Positions 25,697 through 35,118 of a stretch of 64,000 bases of DNA are shown here, one piece after another. Numbering within the stretch: position 1 is the first letter of the stretch; every line of letters starts with the position of its first letter. Below the pieces are notes generated by a model. That model was not told where the DNA came from, made no database searches, and saw only the letters and a list, made by a program, of their open reading frames with translations. A program made the translations under genes and the position numbers. The stretch comes from JAAYAY01 sp963674575 (GTDB lineage Bacteria > Planctomycetota > Planctomycetia > Pirellulales > Thermoguttaceae). Location of the stretch: the NCBI GenBank assembly GCA_963674575.2, contig CAXXQT010000002.1, positions 558,001-622,000 on the forward strand. Direction: 5' to 3'.

Positions 25697-28396
25697 TCAG
25701 CTCTTTTTCTTGGCCGTTTTTTTCTTAGTAGCGCTCTTCTTGGTCGCCTTTTTTTTCGTCGCCTTCTTCTTTTTCACGGCTTTTTTGGCCGCTTTCTTCT
25801 TCTTCTTTTTCTTGGTGCCTCCCTTGGCGGCGCGTTCGGCGAGAAGATCCAGTGCGCGTTCCAGGGTGACCTCCTCGGTGGTCATCGTGCGCGGCAGGCT
25901 GGCGTTGGTCTCGCCGTCTGTCACGTAGGGGCCGTAACGCCCGTCGAGGAGTTGAACGGGGTTGCCCGTGACGGGCGATTCCTCGAAGACCTTGATGGGC
26001 TCCTTCTTTCGAGCGGCCGCGCGTCCCCGTTTGGGCTGGGCGAGCAACTCGAGGGCCTGCTGGAGGGTGACGTCGAGGGGAGAGATTTCGCCGGGGAGGG
26101 AGCGGGTTTCGTCGCCCCATTTGACGTAGGGACCGAAACGTCCGGAGTGGGCGAGGACGGCCTCGCCGTTTTCCGGGTGGGGGCCCAGGTCGCGCGGCAA
26201 ACTGAGGAGTTTGAGGGCGGTCTCCAGGTCGATCTCGTGGGGTTCCATGCCCTTCATCAACGAGGCGTTTTGCGGTTTCTCGTCGTCGCTTGCGTCGCCG
26301 CGTTGCACGTAGGGGCCAAAACGTCCCATCTTCAGGTAGACCGGCTTGCCGGTGTCGGGGCAGTGGCCCAGGGGCTCATCGCCTTGGGCGGCCTTGTCGA
26401 GCATGTCGAGGGCCGTTTCCAGATTCAACTCGTCGGGAGGCATGTTGTCGGGGATGCTGGCGCGGCGTTCTCCGTCGCCCTGCTCGATGAAGGGGCCGTA
26501 GCGTCCCACGCGGACGACGACTTCTGCGCCGTCGTCGGGCTTGCCCAACGAGATCCGGCTCACGTGCCGTGCATCGATCTCGTCGACCTTGTTCTCCAGT
26601 TGCTTTTTGAGGCCCGGTTGCTCGTCGCCGAAATAGAAGGCCGAAAGGTAGTCGACGTGTCCCATTTCGCCGCGGCTGATGGCGTCGAGTTCATCTTCCA
26701 TCTGGGCCGTGAAGGTATAGTCGACCAGGGCGGGAAGGTGGGTTTCCAGCAACCGGCACACCGCGAAGGCCACCCAGGTGGGGACGAGGGCGCCGCTCCG
26801 CTTGAACACGTAGTTGCGGGCGAGGATCGTTTCGATAATGGAGGCGTAGGTACTGGGGCGGCCGATGCCCTTTTCTTCCAGGGTTCGCGTCAATGCCGCC
26901 TCGCTGAACCGGTTGGGCGGCTTGGTCGTGTGGCTCTTGGGATCGATTTCGCGGCACTGGAGGGCTTCGCCCTTGGTGACGGCCGGCAGAAGAGCCTCTC
27001 GGTCGGCCAACTCGGCTTCCGGGTCATCGGAACCTTCGACGTACGCCCGGAGGTAGCCGGGGAATTCGATGGTCTTGCCGCTCACCTGGAAATGGGCTCC
27101 GTCGCATTCCACGGTGACGGAGATCCGGTGGCCTCGAGCGTCCGCCATCTGGCTGGCGACGGTTCGTTTCCAGATCAGGTCATAGAGGCGGAATTCGTCG
27201 TTGGTGAGCGAGGCTCGCAACTTCTCGGGAAGATCGAAGGGGTGGCCCGCCGGGCGGATCGCTTCGTGGGCCTCCTGGGCGTTCTTCACCTTAGTCTGGT
27301 AGACGCGAGGTTGGGCAGGCAGATATTCGTCGCCATATTGGGACTTGACCAGATCGCGAGCTGCATCGACGGCCACGCTGGCCAAGTTCGTCGAGTCAGT
27401 ACGCATGTAGGTGATATGTCCGTTTTCGTAGAGGCTTTGCGCGACCTGCATCGTCGTCCGCGCGGTGAAGCCGTACTTACGGTTCGCCTCCTGTTGGAGG
27501 GTGCTCGTGGTGAAGGGAGCGTAGGGGCGGGTGGTGTAGGGCTTGTCTTCCACGTTGAGGACCCGGCTGTCGCCGTTGCGGATCCTCGCGAGCAAATCGT
27601 TGGCCTGGGATTCGTTGAGGAGTAGGAGCGAGGGGTCCTTCAGGGTGCCCGTAGCGCCATCGAAGTCGCGGCTTGAGGGGACCTTGCGACCGTCCACGGA
27701 GATGAGGGTGGCCTGAAAGGATTCTCCCGAGTCGCGTTGAAACGTGGCCTGGAGGTCCCAGTAGGTCGCCGCCACAAAGGCCATCCGTGCACGTTCCCGT
27801 TCCACGATGAGGCGGACCGCCACACTTTGAACCCGCCCGGCCGACAGCTTGGGGCGGACCTTTCTCCACAGGAGGGGCGAGACGCCGTATCCGTAGAGTC
27901 GGTCGATAATGCGGCGCGTTTCCTGGGCTCGGACGAGGTCCTCGTCAATGTTGCGTGGAGATTGCAGGGCGTCGAGGATGGCTTCCTTGGTGATCTCGTG
28001 AAACACGAGGCGGTGGACGGGCACCTTCGGCTTGAGCAACTGGCAGAGATGCCAACTGATGGCCTCTCCCTCGCGGTCTTCATCCGTTGCGAGATAGAGT
28101 TGGTCGGCCTCTTTGAGAAGGCTCTTGAGTTTCTGAACCTGTTTGTTCTTGCCCCGTGAGACGATGTAGACGGGCTCGAAGTTCTCATTGACGTTCACCG
28201 CCAGGTCGGCCCATTCCTCGCCCTTGTATTTTTCGGGGACTTCCTTGGCGCCTTTGGGGAGGTCGCGAACATGGCCGATACTGGCCTCGATCGTGTATGC
28301 CGATCCAAGAAATTTCCCGATGGTCCTTGCCTTTGCGGGGGACTCAACGATTACCAGCGAGTTGCCGCTGCCGGAAGCTGCCTTCTTTTTGGCCAT
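25697..28396 (-). CDS. topA: DNA topoisomerase I
   Basis: 899 residues. The TOPRIM domain opens with LVIVESPAKARTIGKFLG and carries DEDREGEAISWHL. The catalytic Tyr is in HITYMRTDSTNLA (near residue 327). From about 590 to 830 there are several Topo_C repeats (each with GRYGPY/GRFGPYV motifs) and no zinc-finger cysteines. The last 50 residues are almost pure Lys/Ala/Thr, a DNA-binding tail as in histone-like proteins. It relaxes negative supercoils. The gene is divergent from the PpiD-like gene across 317 bp. Confidence 0.97.
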   Translation of the reverse strand: MAKKKAASGSGNSLVIVESPAKARTIGKFLGSAYTIEASIGHVRDLPKGAKEVPEKYKGEEWADLAVNVNENFEPVYIVSRGKNKQVQKLKSLLKEADQLYLATDEDREGEAISWHLCQLLKPKVPVHRLVFHEITKEAILDALQSPRNIDEDLVRAQETRRIIDRLYGYGVSPLLWRKVRPKLSAGRVQSVAVRLIVERERARMAFVAATYWDLQATFQRDSGESFQATLISVDGRKVPSSRDFDGATGTLKDPSLLLLNESQANDLLARIRNGDSRVLNVEDKPYTTRPYAPFTTSTLQQEANRKYGFTARTTMQVAQSLYENGHITYMRTDSTNLASVAVDAARDLVKSQYGDEYLPAQPRVYQTKVKNAQEAHEAIRPAGHPFDLPEKLRASLTNDEFRLYDLIWKRTVASQMADARGHRISVTVECDGAHFQVSGKTIEFPGYLRAYVEGSDDPEAELADREALLPAVTKGEALQCREIDPKSHTTKPPNRFSEAALTRTLEEKGIGRPSTYASIIETILARNYVFKRSGALVPTWVAFAVCRLLETHLPALVDYTFTAQMEDELDAISRGEMGHVDYLSAFYFGDEQPGLKKQLENKVDEIDARHVSRISLGKPDDGAEVVVRVGRYGPFIEQGDGERRASIPDNMPPDELNLETALDMLDKAAQGDEPLGHCPDTGKPVYLKMGRFGPYVQRGDASDDEKPQNASLMKGMEPHEIDLETALKLLSLPRDLGPHPENGEAVLAHSGRFGPYVKWGDETRSLPGEISPLDVTLQQALELLAQPKRGRAAARKKEPIKVFEESPVTGNPVQLLDGRYGPYVTDGETNASLPRTMTTEEVTLERALDLLAERAAKGGTKKKKKKKAAKKAVKKKKATKKKATKKSATKKKTAKKKS

Positions 28397-28713
28397 GTCT
28401 GGTTGTGAAAAATGCGTGCTTGGGATTTCGTAAAGGTTGGATCGGTCTAAGTCGCCCCACGTTCCTCATTCGACGCATCGGGGCACTAGAATGTTGTAGC
28501 ATTCACCCGCGGAAGAAGAAAAGAGCCGCTTTCCTACCCTATTTGGGTGATCGATCGGCACAATCAGCTCTTTTGGGATTGCAATTACCACCACGGATTT
28601 TAGAATTGCCGGATTCGGGGTCCCGTTGTGGGCGTTCCCCCATTAATACCGCTTTGCTATCCTTGTCAAGCCGAGTACGCCCCGAGCGTGCCCCGCTAAA
28701 GAAGGGTTATTGA
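28397..28713. other. Divergent intergenic region of topA and the PpiD-like gene
   Basis: 317 bp with no protein gene. It is AT-richer than its surroundings (for example 28560-28600 and around 28650), as expected for a region with two outward promoters. I cannot fix the boxes. AAGAAGG at 28699-28705 sits 9 bases before the ATG 28714 and is a weak ribosome site. Confidence 0.5.
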
Positions 28714-31305
28714 ATGGCCAGTCCGTTTAAGATCTTCCGAAAAAACCAAAAGATGTGGCTTGCAGGGTTGACGATCGTGGCCATGGGTGGCTTCGTTGTT
28801 CTGCCCACGGTGGTCCAGATGGTCGGGCGGGGAGGGCAGGCCGCCGCTCGCAAGAACGTGGTTACCACGAAGAAGTACGGGAATTTGAACGCGGCCGATG
28901 TCTCGGCTTTGCAGCGGGATCGCCAGGCGGTACGCGGGTTCCTCAACCGGCTGGACTTGCAACTTCGTCGGAGCCAGCCGACCCAGCAGATGCGGACGGA
29001 AGCGTCGATTCTGGCGGAACAACTGACCCCCGACCGGGAAAGCGTCGTGGAAACCTGGCTCCTCGTCAACCACGCCGAGGATCTGGGGGTTGTCATCGAC
29101 GACGCGGCCGTCAATGCCTTTCTCAAACAGCTTACCCAGGGCGTTGTCAGTACGACCGACCTGATCGGGACGGGCGGCCAAGACAAGGGAGTCCTTGGGG
29201 ACTTGCCGGAAACTGAGATGTTCCGCCTGCTCGCCTATGAGCTGACGGCCATGCGGGTCCGGAATCTCGTTTTCACCGGTCTGATTCCGATGACGCCTGG
29301 GGAGCGATGGGACTACTATCAGCGGGTCCACCGGGAAATGACGGTCGAGCTGGCCGAGGTTCCCGTCGAGCGTTTCGTCGCCTCGGTGGCGGATCCGAAA
29401 GACTCCGTCCTGCAGGAGTTCTTTGATCGGTACAAGGAGAAGGAAAACGTTCCCGGGTCACCCGAACCCGGTTTCGAAATACCGCAGCGGATTGCCGTGG
29501 AGTACTTCAAGGTCGACTACGATCATCTCTTCGCCGAAGGCGAGTTGGAGAAATACTACGAAGAGCACAAGGAAGATTTCAAACGGGAAACATTGCCCGA
29601 AGTTGCTCCATCCGAACCGGCTCCCGAGTTGAAGGGAAGCCTGCCGGGACTGGAGCCGCAACTTGATATGACGCCCGCCGAAGAACCGAAGGCCGAAGAA
29701 CCGAAGGCCGAAGAACCGAAGGCCGAAGAACCGAAAGCGGAAGAACCGAAGGCGGAAGAACCGAAGGCGGAAGAACCGAAGGCGGAAGAACCGAAGGCGG
29801 AAGAACCGAAAGCGGAAGAACCGAAAGCGGAAGAACCGAAAGCGGAAGAACCGAAAGCGGAAGAACCGAAAGCGGAAGAACCGAAAGCGGAAGAACCGAA
29901 AGCGGAAGAACCGAAGGCGGAAGAACCGAAGGCGGAAGAACCGAAAGCGGAAGAACCGAAGGCGGAAGAACCGAAGGCGGAAGAACCGAAGGCGGAAGAC
30001 GCTCCCAAGCCGGCGGACGGCAGTCGTGTTGGGACTCGCTCGCTTTTCCAATTGACGGCGTATCAGGCCGAGGAGGAGAAGTCGGAGCCAGAGGCCAAGG
30101 ACGAGGAGCCGGCAAAGGCTGACGCCGAGCAGGAAAAACCCGCCGAGGAGCCGAAGGCCGACGAGGAGAAGAAAGAGGAGAAGCCGGCAGAAGCGAAGGC
30201 TGACGAGCCGGCGGCGCCTGCTGAGGAGGGGAAGGCCGATGGGCCCAGCGCGTTGGACATCGACATGCCCAAGTTCGAGCCGCCTTCGGAATACTACACG
30301 TTCGAGGAGGTCAAGTCGCAGATCCAGGGTATTCTGGCGCAGGAGAAGATCGATCGGATCTTCCGTCCCCTGGAAAACCAGATGACGCTGTATCACGACG
30401 CCTACATCCGCTACATTCGCGAGAAGGACGAGGAAGGCAATTCGTCGGTCGAGAAACCCGCCGACCTCGGTTTTGCCAAGCTTGCCGAGGAAGCGGGCAT
30501 TGAGGCGAAGAAGACCGAGCTCTTCTCGGAGGCCGAGGTCGAGGGGCTTGACCTGGATATTGCTTCGTCGCAAGTCATGTCAGGTGGCCGGCCGACCCCA
30601 TTCATCACCTACGCGTTCGACTCGATGGCGGAACTTCGCCCGGCACGGTCTCAGGATTATGAGGGCAACCACTATCTGTTCTGGAAAACCAAGCAGGAAC
30701 CGCAGCGGGTTCCCGAGTTGAAGGACGAGGGGATTCGCCCGATGGTGGTCAACGCGTGGAAGATGATCGAGGCTCGGGGCGCGGCCCAGGCCGAGGCGGA
30801 ACGGCTTGCGGGCGAAGCTCGTTCCAAGGAAGAGGCGTCCAAGGATCCGCTCCCGCTGGCGGAGGCTCTGGCCGGCCAGGAGAATCTGCAGGTTGAGAAG
30901 ACGCAGCCTTTCAGTTGGTTCGATCCGATGAGCGTGGCGATGGCGGTGAACTATGGGCGGTCCGGCCTGTGGTTGGGCAGCGTCAAGCTGGCGGTCCCGG
31001 AACCGAAGGAAGGGGAAGAAGCTCCCGAGCCGGAAACGGTTCCGTATGTAGGCAGTGATTTCATGCGGGCTGCCATGAACCTGGCGCCGGGCGGGATTGG
31101 AATCGCCTGGAATCAGCCCAAGACGGTTGTGTACGTTCTTCGCATGGTGGAGAAATCGCCCGCAGACGACGTGCTCCGGCACCAGTTCCTTTCGTTTGCC
31201 GATCCGCGGGAATTGAACCTCGTGGCCAACGCGGAACGCCGGGAGGCCTACCGGCAGTGGATGAAAAGCCTGGAGAAATCAGTGGGACTCGAGTGGCACC
31301 AGTAG
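28714..31305 (+). CDS. PpiD/SurA-like membrane-anchored protein with AEEPK repeats
   Basis: 863 residues. A single membrane span (about 14-33, MWLAGLTIVAMGGFVVLP) follows a short basic N-terminus, so most of the protein faces the periplasm. Residues 60-290 look like the helical chaperone part of PpiD/SurA proteins (FFDRYKEKENVPG...IAVEYFKVDY). Residues 322-426 are 21 copies of AEEPK, then more Glu/Ala/Lys-rich sequence to about 515. The rest (515-863) resumes a helical fold with EYYTFEEVKSQIQGIL. I see no parvulin active-site block. A role in folding or export of envelope proteins is inferred. The repeat probably acts as a stiff charged spacer. Confidence 0.65.
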   Translation: MASPFKIFRKNQKMWLAGLTIVAMGGFVVLPTVVQMVGRGGQAAARKNVVTTKKYGNLNAADVSALQRDRQAVRGFLNRLDLQLRRSQPTQQMRTEASILAEQLTPDRESVVETWLLVNHAEDLGVVIDDAAVNAFLKQLTQGVVSTTDLIGTGGQDKGVLGDLPETEMFRLLAYELTAMRVRNLVFTGLIPMTPGERWDYYQRVHREMTVELAEVPVERFVASVADPKDSVLQEFFDRYKEKENVPGSPEPGFEIPQRIAVEYFKVDYDHLFAEGELEKYYEEHKEDFKRETLPEVAPSEPAPELKGSLPGLEPQLDMTPAEEPKAEEPKAEEPKAEEPKAEEPKAEEPKAEEPKAEEPKAEEPKAEEPKAEEPKAEEPKAEEPKAEEPKAEEPKAEEPKAEEPKAEEPKAEEPKAEEPKAEEPKAEDAPKPADGSRVGTRSLFQLTAYQAEEEKSEPEAKDEEPAKADAEQEKPAEEPKADEEKKEEKPAEAKADEPAAPAEEGKADGPSALDIDMPKFEPPSEYYTFEEVKSQIQGILAQEKIDRIFRPLENQMTLYHDAYIRYIREKDEEGNSSVEKPADLGFAKLAEEAGIEAKKTELFSEAEVEGLDLDIASSQVMSGGRPTPFITYAFDSMAELRPARSQDYEGNHYLFWKTKQEPQRVPELKDEGIRPMVVNAWKMIEARGAAQAEAERLAGEARSKEEASKDPLPLAEALAGQENLQVEKTQPFSWFDPMSVAMAVNYGRSGLWLGSVKLAVPEPKEGEEAPEPETVPYVGSDFMRAAMNLAPGGIGIAWNQPKTVVYVLRMVEKSPADDVLRHQFLSFADPRELNLVANAERREAYRQWMKSLEKSVGLEWHQ
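29677..29991 (+). repeat. 21 tandem copies of a 15-bp coding unit (AEEPK)
   Basis: 315 bp made of exactly 21 units of the type GCGGAAGAACCGAAG. Units differ only at third positions (GCC or GCG; AAG or AAA), and these variants come in blocks. This points to expansion by slippage or unequal recombination. Long mirror reading frames on the other strand here are by-products. Confidence 0.97.
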
Positions 31306-31317
31306 CGGTCGGCGGTT

Positions 31318-31551
31318 CGGCTGATCGACTGCGATAGGCCGCTGGCGATTCCAAAAGCCGGGCTGCGTTGTGGCAGACCGGCTTGGCGGGGTGACGTTGC
31401 TTGGGATGGCAACTGCAAAAAGCCCGGCTGATCGACTGCGATAGGCTGCTGGCGATCCTAAAAGCCGGGCTGCGTTGTAGCTGGCCGGCTTGGCAAGGCA
31501 GCGCCGCTTGCGGTGGCAAGTCCGAAAAGCCCGGCTGATCGGAAGGGGCCC
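31318..31551. repeat. 107-bp tandem repeat, two copies and a partial third
   Basis: CGGCTGATCGACTGCGATAG begins at 31318 and again at 31425, and its first nine bases recur at 31532, an exact 107-bp period. Each unit holds AGCCGGGCT and, about 65 bases on, its complement AGCCCGGCT. It fills the gap between convergent genes and could act as a shared terminator. Confidence 0.85.
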
Positions 31552-31557
31552 GGCTGA

Positions 31558-32910
31558 TTATTCGTTCTCGAGTTGTGCGGCCAGCGCTTCGACGGTGTTG
31601 ACGATTCGATCCTGGATGTCGGGGGCCCAACTCACCGCGGGCAGGCCGTAGACGTTGAACGCTCCGGCTTCATAGCCCCCCTCGGCGCGGACGCGGGCGG
31701 ACGGGATGTAGGCCATCACGTCGTTCGTGTAGGCGGCGACCCAGGTGTTTTCGCCGAGGCGATTGCGCAAGTTGAACGCGTAGTCGACCACGACCTCGCC
31801 GCCCAGGGCCACCAGGCGGAACTGGCCGAGCTGCCACACCTGCACGGGATAGGCGGGATACGACTTGGCAAAGGGCTTGCCCGCCTCGATCTCTGCCAGG
31901 AGGCGTTGCGCCCAGCGGGCGGCGTAGTTCGACCCTTCGGCCGTCTTCTTCAGTTGCTCGACGCCCGGTTGTTCGCCATAAGGCAAGTCGATCGTTTTCA
32001 TCGCGGTTCTCAATTCGGGGGCAACCGGTTCCATGGTAGCGGCCAGGGCCTTCGAGACGGCGTTGGCCAGGGCGAGGCCGTGTTGCTCGCAAAGTTCGAT
32101 GGTTCGCCTGGGGTGGGGATTCTGGTCGGCGCCGCAGCCGGCCACGAACATGGCCTCCGCGCCAGGATGCTGCGACTGGAGGTCCAATTGGGCAAAGCCG
32201 GCGTAGTCTCCGTTCCAGCGGTAGATGTCGAGGGTCGTGTTGTGGCAGGCGTAGCCGAACACGATCGCCCGCAGCTTGCCTTGGTCCGAGCGGACCGAGA
32301 GGACGGGAACGGCCGGATCGGTGGGGGCGGCGTCGCCCGTTGCCCCGGTGCGGAGGGCTCGGCGGTTGGCGCCGAAGGTGGCTTCGGACGTGCTGACGGC
32401 CAATTGGGCGGGCTGCAAATCGGCCAGGGCTCGAGCGACCGTCTCGACGACCGTGGTTTCCAACTCGGCGGAGTACTTCTCGATTTGGGCGATCTGCTCG
32501 TCGTCCAGAGGGTAGATGTCCAGCAGGGCGCCGCGGAGCACGGGTCCGCTGTGTGTGTGGGAGGCGCAGAGCATGAGGGCGGCCTGGGCAAGCCCGCTCT
32601 GTTTTTCGACCCGCTTGCAGATATTCGCATACATCGACTGGGGCATTCCCAGTAAGTCCATCGAAACGAGGACGGCCTGGCGGCCCTTGGAGTCTTCCAG
32701 GGCGAGGGCTTTGATCCACAGGTCATGGAGCGTGCCGTCGGCGGCATGGTCGCGGGCGGCATAGCCGGCCATCCACAGGCCCGGCTCCGGCGTGATCCGT
32801 GCCTTGGCAAAGCCGGCCTGCCACGTGGGCTCGCTGGCGGTGGTGAACGGGGTGGCGCCCAGGAACAAGGCGGAAATGGCGACGAGGAGCAGAAAGACGC
32901 GTCTTCTCAT
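31558..32910 (-). CDS. Neutral/alkaline ceramidase-like secreted protein
   Basis: 450 residues from ATG 32910, with GGAGAACC just before and a signal peptide (RRVFLLLVAISALFLGATPF) just after. The body matches the N-terminal domain of non-lysosomal ceramidase-like proteins. WQAGFAKARITPEPG opens it, followed by MAGYAARDHAADG, VLVSMDLLGMP and CASHTHSGPVLRG, whose His residues would bind zinc, and YACHNTTLD. These hydrolases cleave ceramide or related amides; in planctomycetes, members are numerous and mostly uncharacterised. The C-terminal Ig-like domain of full ceramidases (about 650 residues) is missing. Substrate unknown. Confidence 0.85.
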   Translation of the reverse strand: MRRRVFLLLVAISALFLGATPFTTASEPTWQAGFAKARITPEPGLWMAGYAARDHAADGTLHDLWIKALALEDSKGRQAVLVSMDLLGMPQSMYANICKRVEKQSGLAQAALMLCASHTHSGPVLRGALLDIYPLDDEQIAQIEKYSAELETTVVETVARALADLQPAQLAVSTSEATFGANRRALRTGATGDAAPTDPAVPVLSVRSDQGKLRAIVFGYACHNTTLDIYRWNGDYAGFAQLDLQSQHPGAEAMFVAGCGADQNPHPRRTIELCEQHGLALANAVSKALAATMEPVAPELRTAMKTIDLPYGEQPGVEQLKKTAEGSNYAARWAQRLLAEIEAGKPFAKSYPAYPVQVWQLGQFRLVALGGEVVVDYAFNLRNRLGENTWVAAYTNDVMAYIPSARVRAEGGYEAGAFNVYGLPAVSWAPDIQDRIVNTVEALAAQLENE

Positions 32911-33012
32911 GAGGTTCTCCAATCGACTCCAGTGAATTGCGAGGCTGCGGGTGTCAGCTTGGGAATGACTTGGAAATAACTTTGGCATTTCGGGTTACGG
33001 AGGAACTGCGGT

Positions 33013-33068
33013 GAACAGGAGTTAACGGAGTAAACAGAGTAGAAAGGCTCTGTTTTCTCCGTCTGCTC
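33013..33068. repeat. AACAGGAG/ACGGAG repeat, forward copy
   Basis: In the 665-bp gap between divergent genes (32911-33575) there is a stretch of AACAGGAG, TTAACGGAG, AAACAGAG words followed by a CTCTGTTTTCTCCG arm. A reverse-oriented copy is at 33282-33337. No protein gene is evident in the gap. Confidence 0.7.
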
Positions 33069-33281
33069 TCAAAGCAGGTCAAGTCTGCGAGCCAATGTTT
33101 GCCAGCATGCGAGGAAATCCCGCCCCAAGGCTCCAATTGGTATATCGTTCTCTTTCATAGATCGATTCGAGCAGTCCAGGCCCTTTGTCCTTGTGGATTT
33201 CAGTCGACACGCTGATTCTACCATGAGTGATTCCTGAGGCTTACGAGAACACCGGATGCAGTCCGGTCTTCTTGAAATTGA

Positions 33282-33337
33282 GAGGACGGAGGAAACGGAG
33301 AAAACCACCTCTGTTATCTTCGTTGCCTCCTGTTCCT
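33282..33337. repeat. AACAGGAG/ACGGAG repeat, inverted copy
   Basis: GGACGGAGGAAACGGAG followed by CCTCTGTTATCTTCG and CCTCCTGTTC. Read on the - strand it follows the copy at 33013-33068 closely. Together they form an inverted pair about 215 bp apart, upstream of the polyphosphate kinase gene. Confidence 0.7.
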
Positions 33338-33575
33338 GTCAATTTCCGGTCATCTGCACGCGCATTCACATCGGAATCTGGCAGGCAAACCGATCCTGAC
33401 CACACCCGATCAGGTGGGTTGCACTGCCGACGCGCTCCGATATGCTTCCGAGGAGACGATTGAAGGGCTGGTGAGGTTTCTGAGGGCGCGACCTTCGTGG
33501 GACGCCTGACCGTGTTGTATGTTTTCCAAGCCGGAGCGGTCGACAAGAACGAGACGCAAGGGGAGAACACGAGCG

Positions 33576-35069
33576 ATGTTGGAACTGGTTGATCTGACCA
33601 AGCGACTTCCGAAAGACACTTACAAAGAGACCTTTCCGGAATTGGAGGCCCGTCTGGGGGCGTGCCAACGAGCGGCCCTGGAGGCCGGCGTTCCGGTCAT
33701 CGTCGTTTTCGAGGGTCTGGATGCGGCCGGGAAGGGGAGCTTGATCAACCGTGTGAGCCAGGCACTCGACCCACGCGGTTTCACCGTTCATCCGATCAGC
33801 GCGCCCAACGACGTGGAGCGCTACTATCCGTGGATGTGGCGATTCCGGTCGGTCGTTCCGGCCGATGGAAAGGTGGCCATTTTCGACCGCTCCTGGTACG
33901 GGCGGGTTCTGGTCGAGCGGATCGAGGACAAGATCTCCCGACGCCAGGGCGAGCAGGCCTACGAAGACATCCTGCAATTTGAACGCCAGTTGGTGGACGC
34001 CGGGCGGGTCATCGTCAAGTTCTGGCTCCATATCGACGAGGACGAGCAGAAGAAGCGGTTCAAGAAGATTTCCAAGGATCCGGTTCTTGCCTGGAAGGTG
34101 GGCAAGCAGGAATGGCGGCATCACAAGAAATACGACAAGTGGATCGAGGCTGTTGAAGAGATGCTCCAGCGGACGAGTGCGGCCCATTCGCCCTGGACGG
34201 TGGTGGAGGCGACCGACGCCCGCTTCGCCCGAGTGAAAGTGTTTGAGACGGTGATCGAGGCGATCGAGCAGGAGTTGCAGCGGCGCAAGGCCGCCCCCAA
34301 GGTCAAGCCTCAGCCGATGGCGAAGCCCGAGGTATCGCCCACGCGGGAGCACACGATCCTGGATCGTGTCGACACGAGCCTTTCCCTGGAGCGGGAGGAA
34401 TACGGGAAGCAACTGAAGAAGCTTCAGAAGCGGATCTTCCAGCTCGAGCACGAGATCTACGTGGCCCGAATCCCTGCGGTGATTGTGTACGAAGGCTGGG
34501 ATGCGGCCGGCAAGGGGGGGAACATCCGCCGGCTCACGCGGGGGCTGGACCCGCGCGGCTACGAGGTGGTTCCCATCGCGGCCCCGACGGCCCTGGAGAA
34601 GAGCCACCATTATCTCTGGCGATTCTGGAACAAGGTGCCCAAGGCGGGTCACATCACCATCTTCGACCGCTCGTGGTACGGACGGGTCATGGTCGAACGG
34701 ATCGAAGGCTTCTGCCAGGAGGAGGAGTGGCGCCGGGCCTACCGCGAGATCAACGAGTTCGAGCGGCAGCTTGCCGACTACGGCACGGCCGTCATCAAGT
34801 TCTGGCTGCACATCGACCAGGAGGAGCAGCTCCGCCGCTTCGAGGCCCGGCAAGACACGCCCGAGAAGCAGTGGAAGATCACCGACGAGGACTGGCGAAA
34901 CCGGGAAAAGTACGAGCAGTATCGCGTCTCGGTGGTCGAAATGCTGCAGCGGACGAGCACGACCTACGCGCCGTGGACGATCCTGGAAGCGAACTGCAAG
35001 CTCTACGCGCGGATCAAGGCCCTCCGTACTGTGGCCGAAAGTCTGGAGGACGCGCTGGATCAGGGGTGA
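33576..35069 (+). CDS. pap: Two-domain polyphosphate kinase 2 (polyphosphate:AMP phosphotransferase type)
   Basis: 497 residues from ATG 33576, with GGGGAG upstream. Two PPK2 domains in tandem each have a Walker A (FEGLDAAGKGS, residues about 47-57; YEGWDAAGKGG, about 306-316), DPRGF/DPRGY, and a lid and Walker B block FDRSWYGR. Double-domain PPK2 enzymes transfer phosphate from polyphosphate to AMP, giving ADP. The class is inferred from the domain count. It acts in the cytoplasm in energy and phosphate storage. It stands alone, converging with the GT39-like gene. Confidence 0.92.
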   Translation: MLELVDLTKRLPKDTYKETFPELEARLGACQRAALEAGVPVIVVFEGLDAAGKGSLINRVSQALDPRGFTVHPISAPNDVERYYPWMWRFRSVVPADGKVAIFDRSWYGRVLVERIEDKISRRQGEQAYEDILQFERQLVDAGRVIVKFWLHIDEDEQKKRFKKISKDPVLAWKVGKQEWRHHKKYDKWIEAVEEMLQRTSAAHSPWTVVEATDARFARVKVFETVIEAIEQELQRRKAAPKVKPQPMAKPEVSPTREHTILDRVDTSLSLEREEYGKQLKKLQKRIFQLEHEIYVARIPAVIVYEGWDAAGKGGNIRRLTRGLDPRGYEVVPIAAPTALEKSHHYLWRFWNKVPKAGHITIFDRSWYGRVMVERIEGFCQEEEWRRAYREINEFERQLADYGTAVIKFWLHIDQEEQLRRFEARQDTPEKQWKITDEDWRNREKYEQYRVSVVEMLQRTSTTYAPWTILEANCKLYARIKALRTVAESLEDALDQG

Positions 35070-35118
35070 GGTTGGATTTCTCCTGGGATGAGGCGAAAAG
35101 GCCCGGCAAGCCACTCGA

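Noticed and set aside
29677..29991. CRISPR-like regular repeat
   Set aside because: The 15-bp units are directly adjacent without spacers and are in frame, so it is a coding tandem repeat.
29458..30573. 371-residue - strand frame and a 150-residue companion, with FRLRFF and FGSSA repeats
   Set aside because: They are the reverse reading of the 21 AEEPK units and have no independent coding evidence.
31318..31551. CRISPR-like array
   Set aside because: Only two to three units of 107 bp and no spacers; it is a plain tandem repeat.
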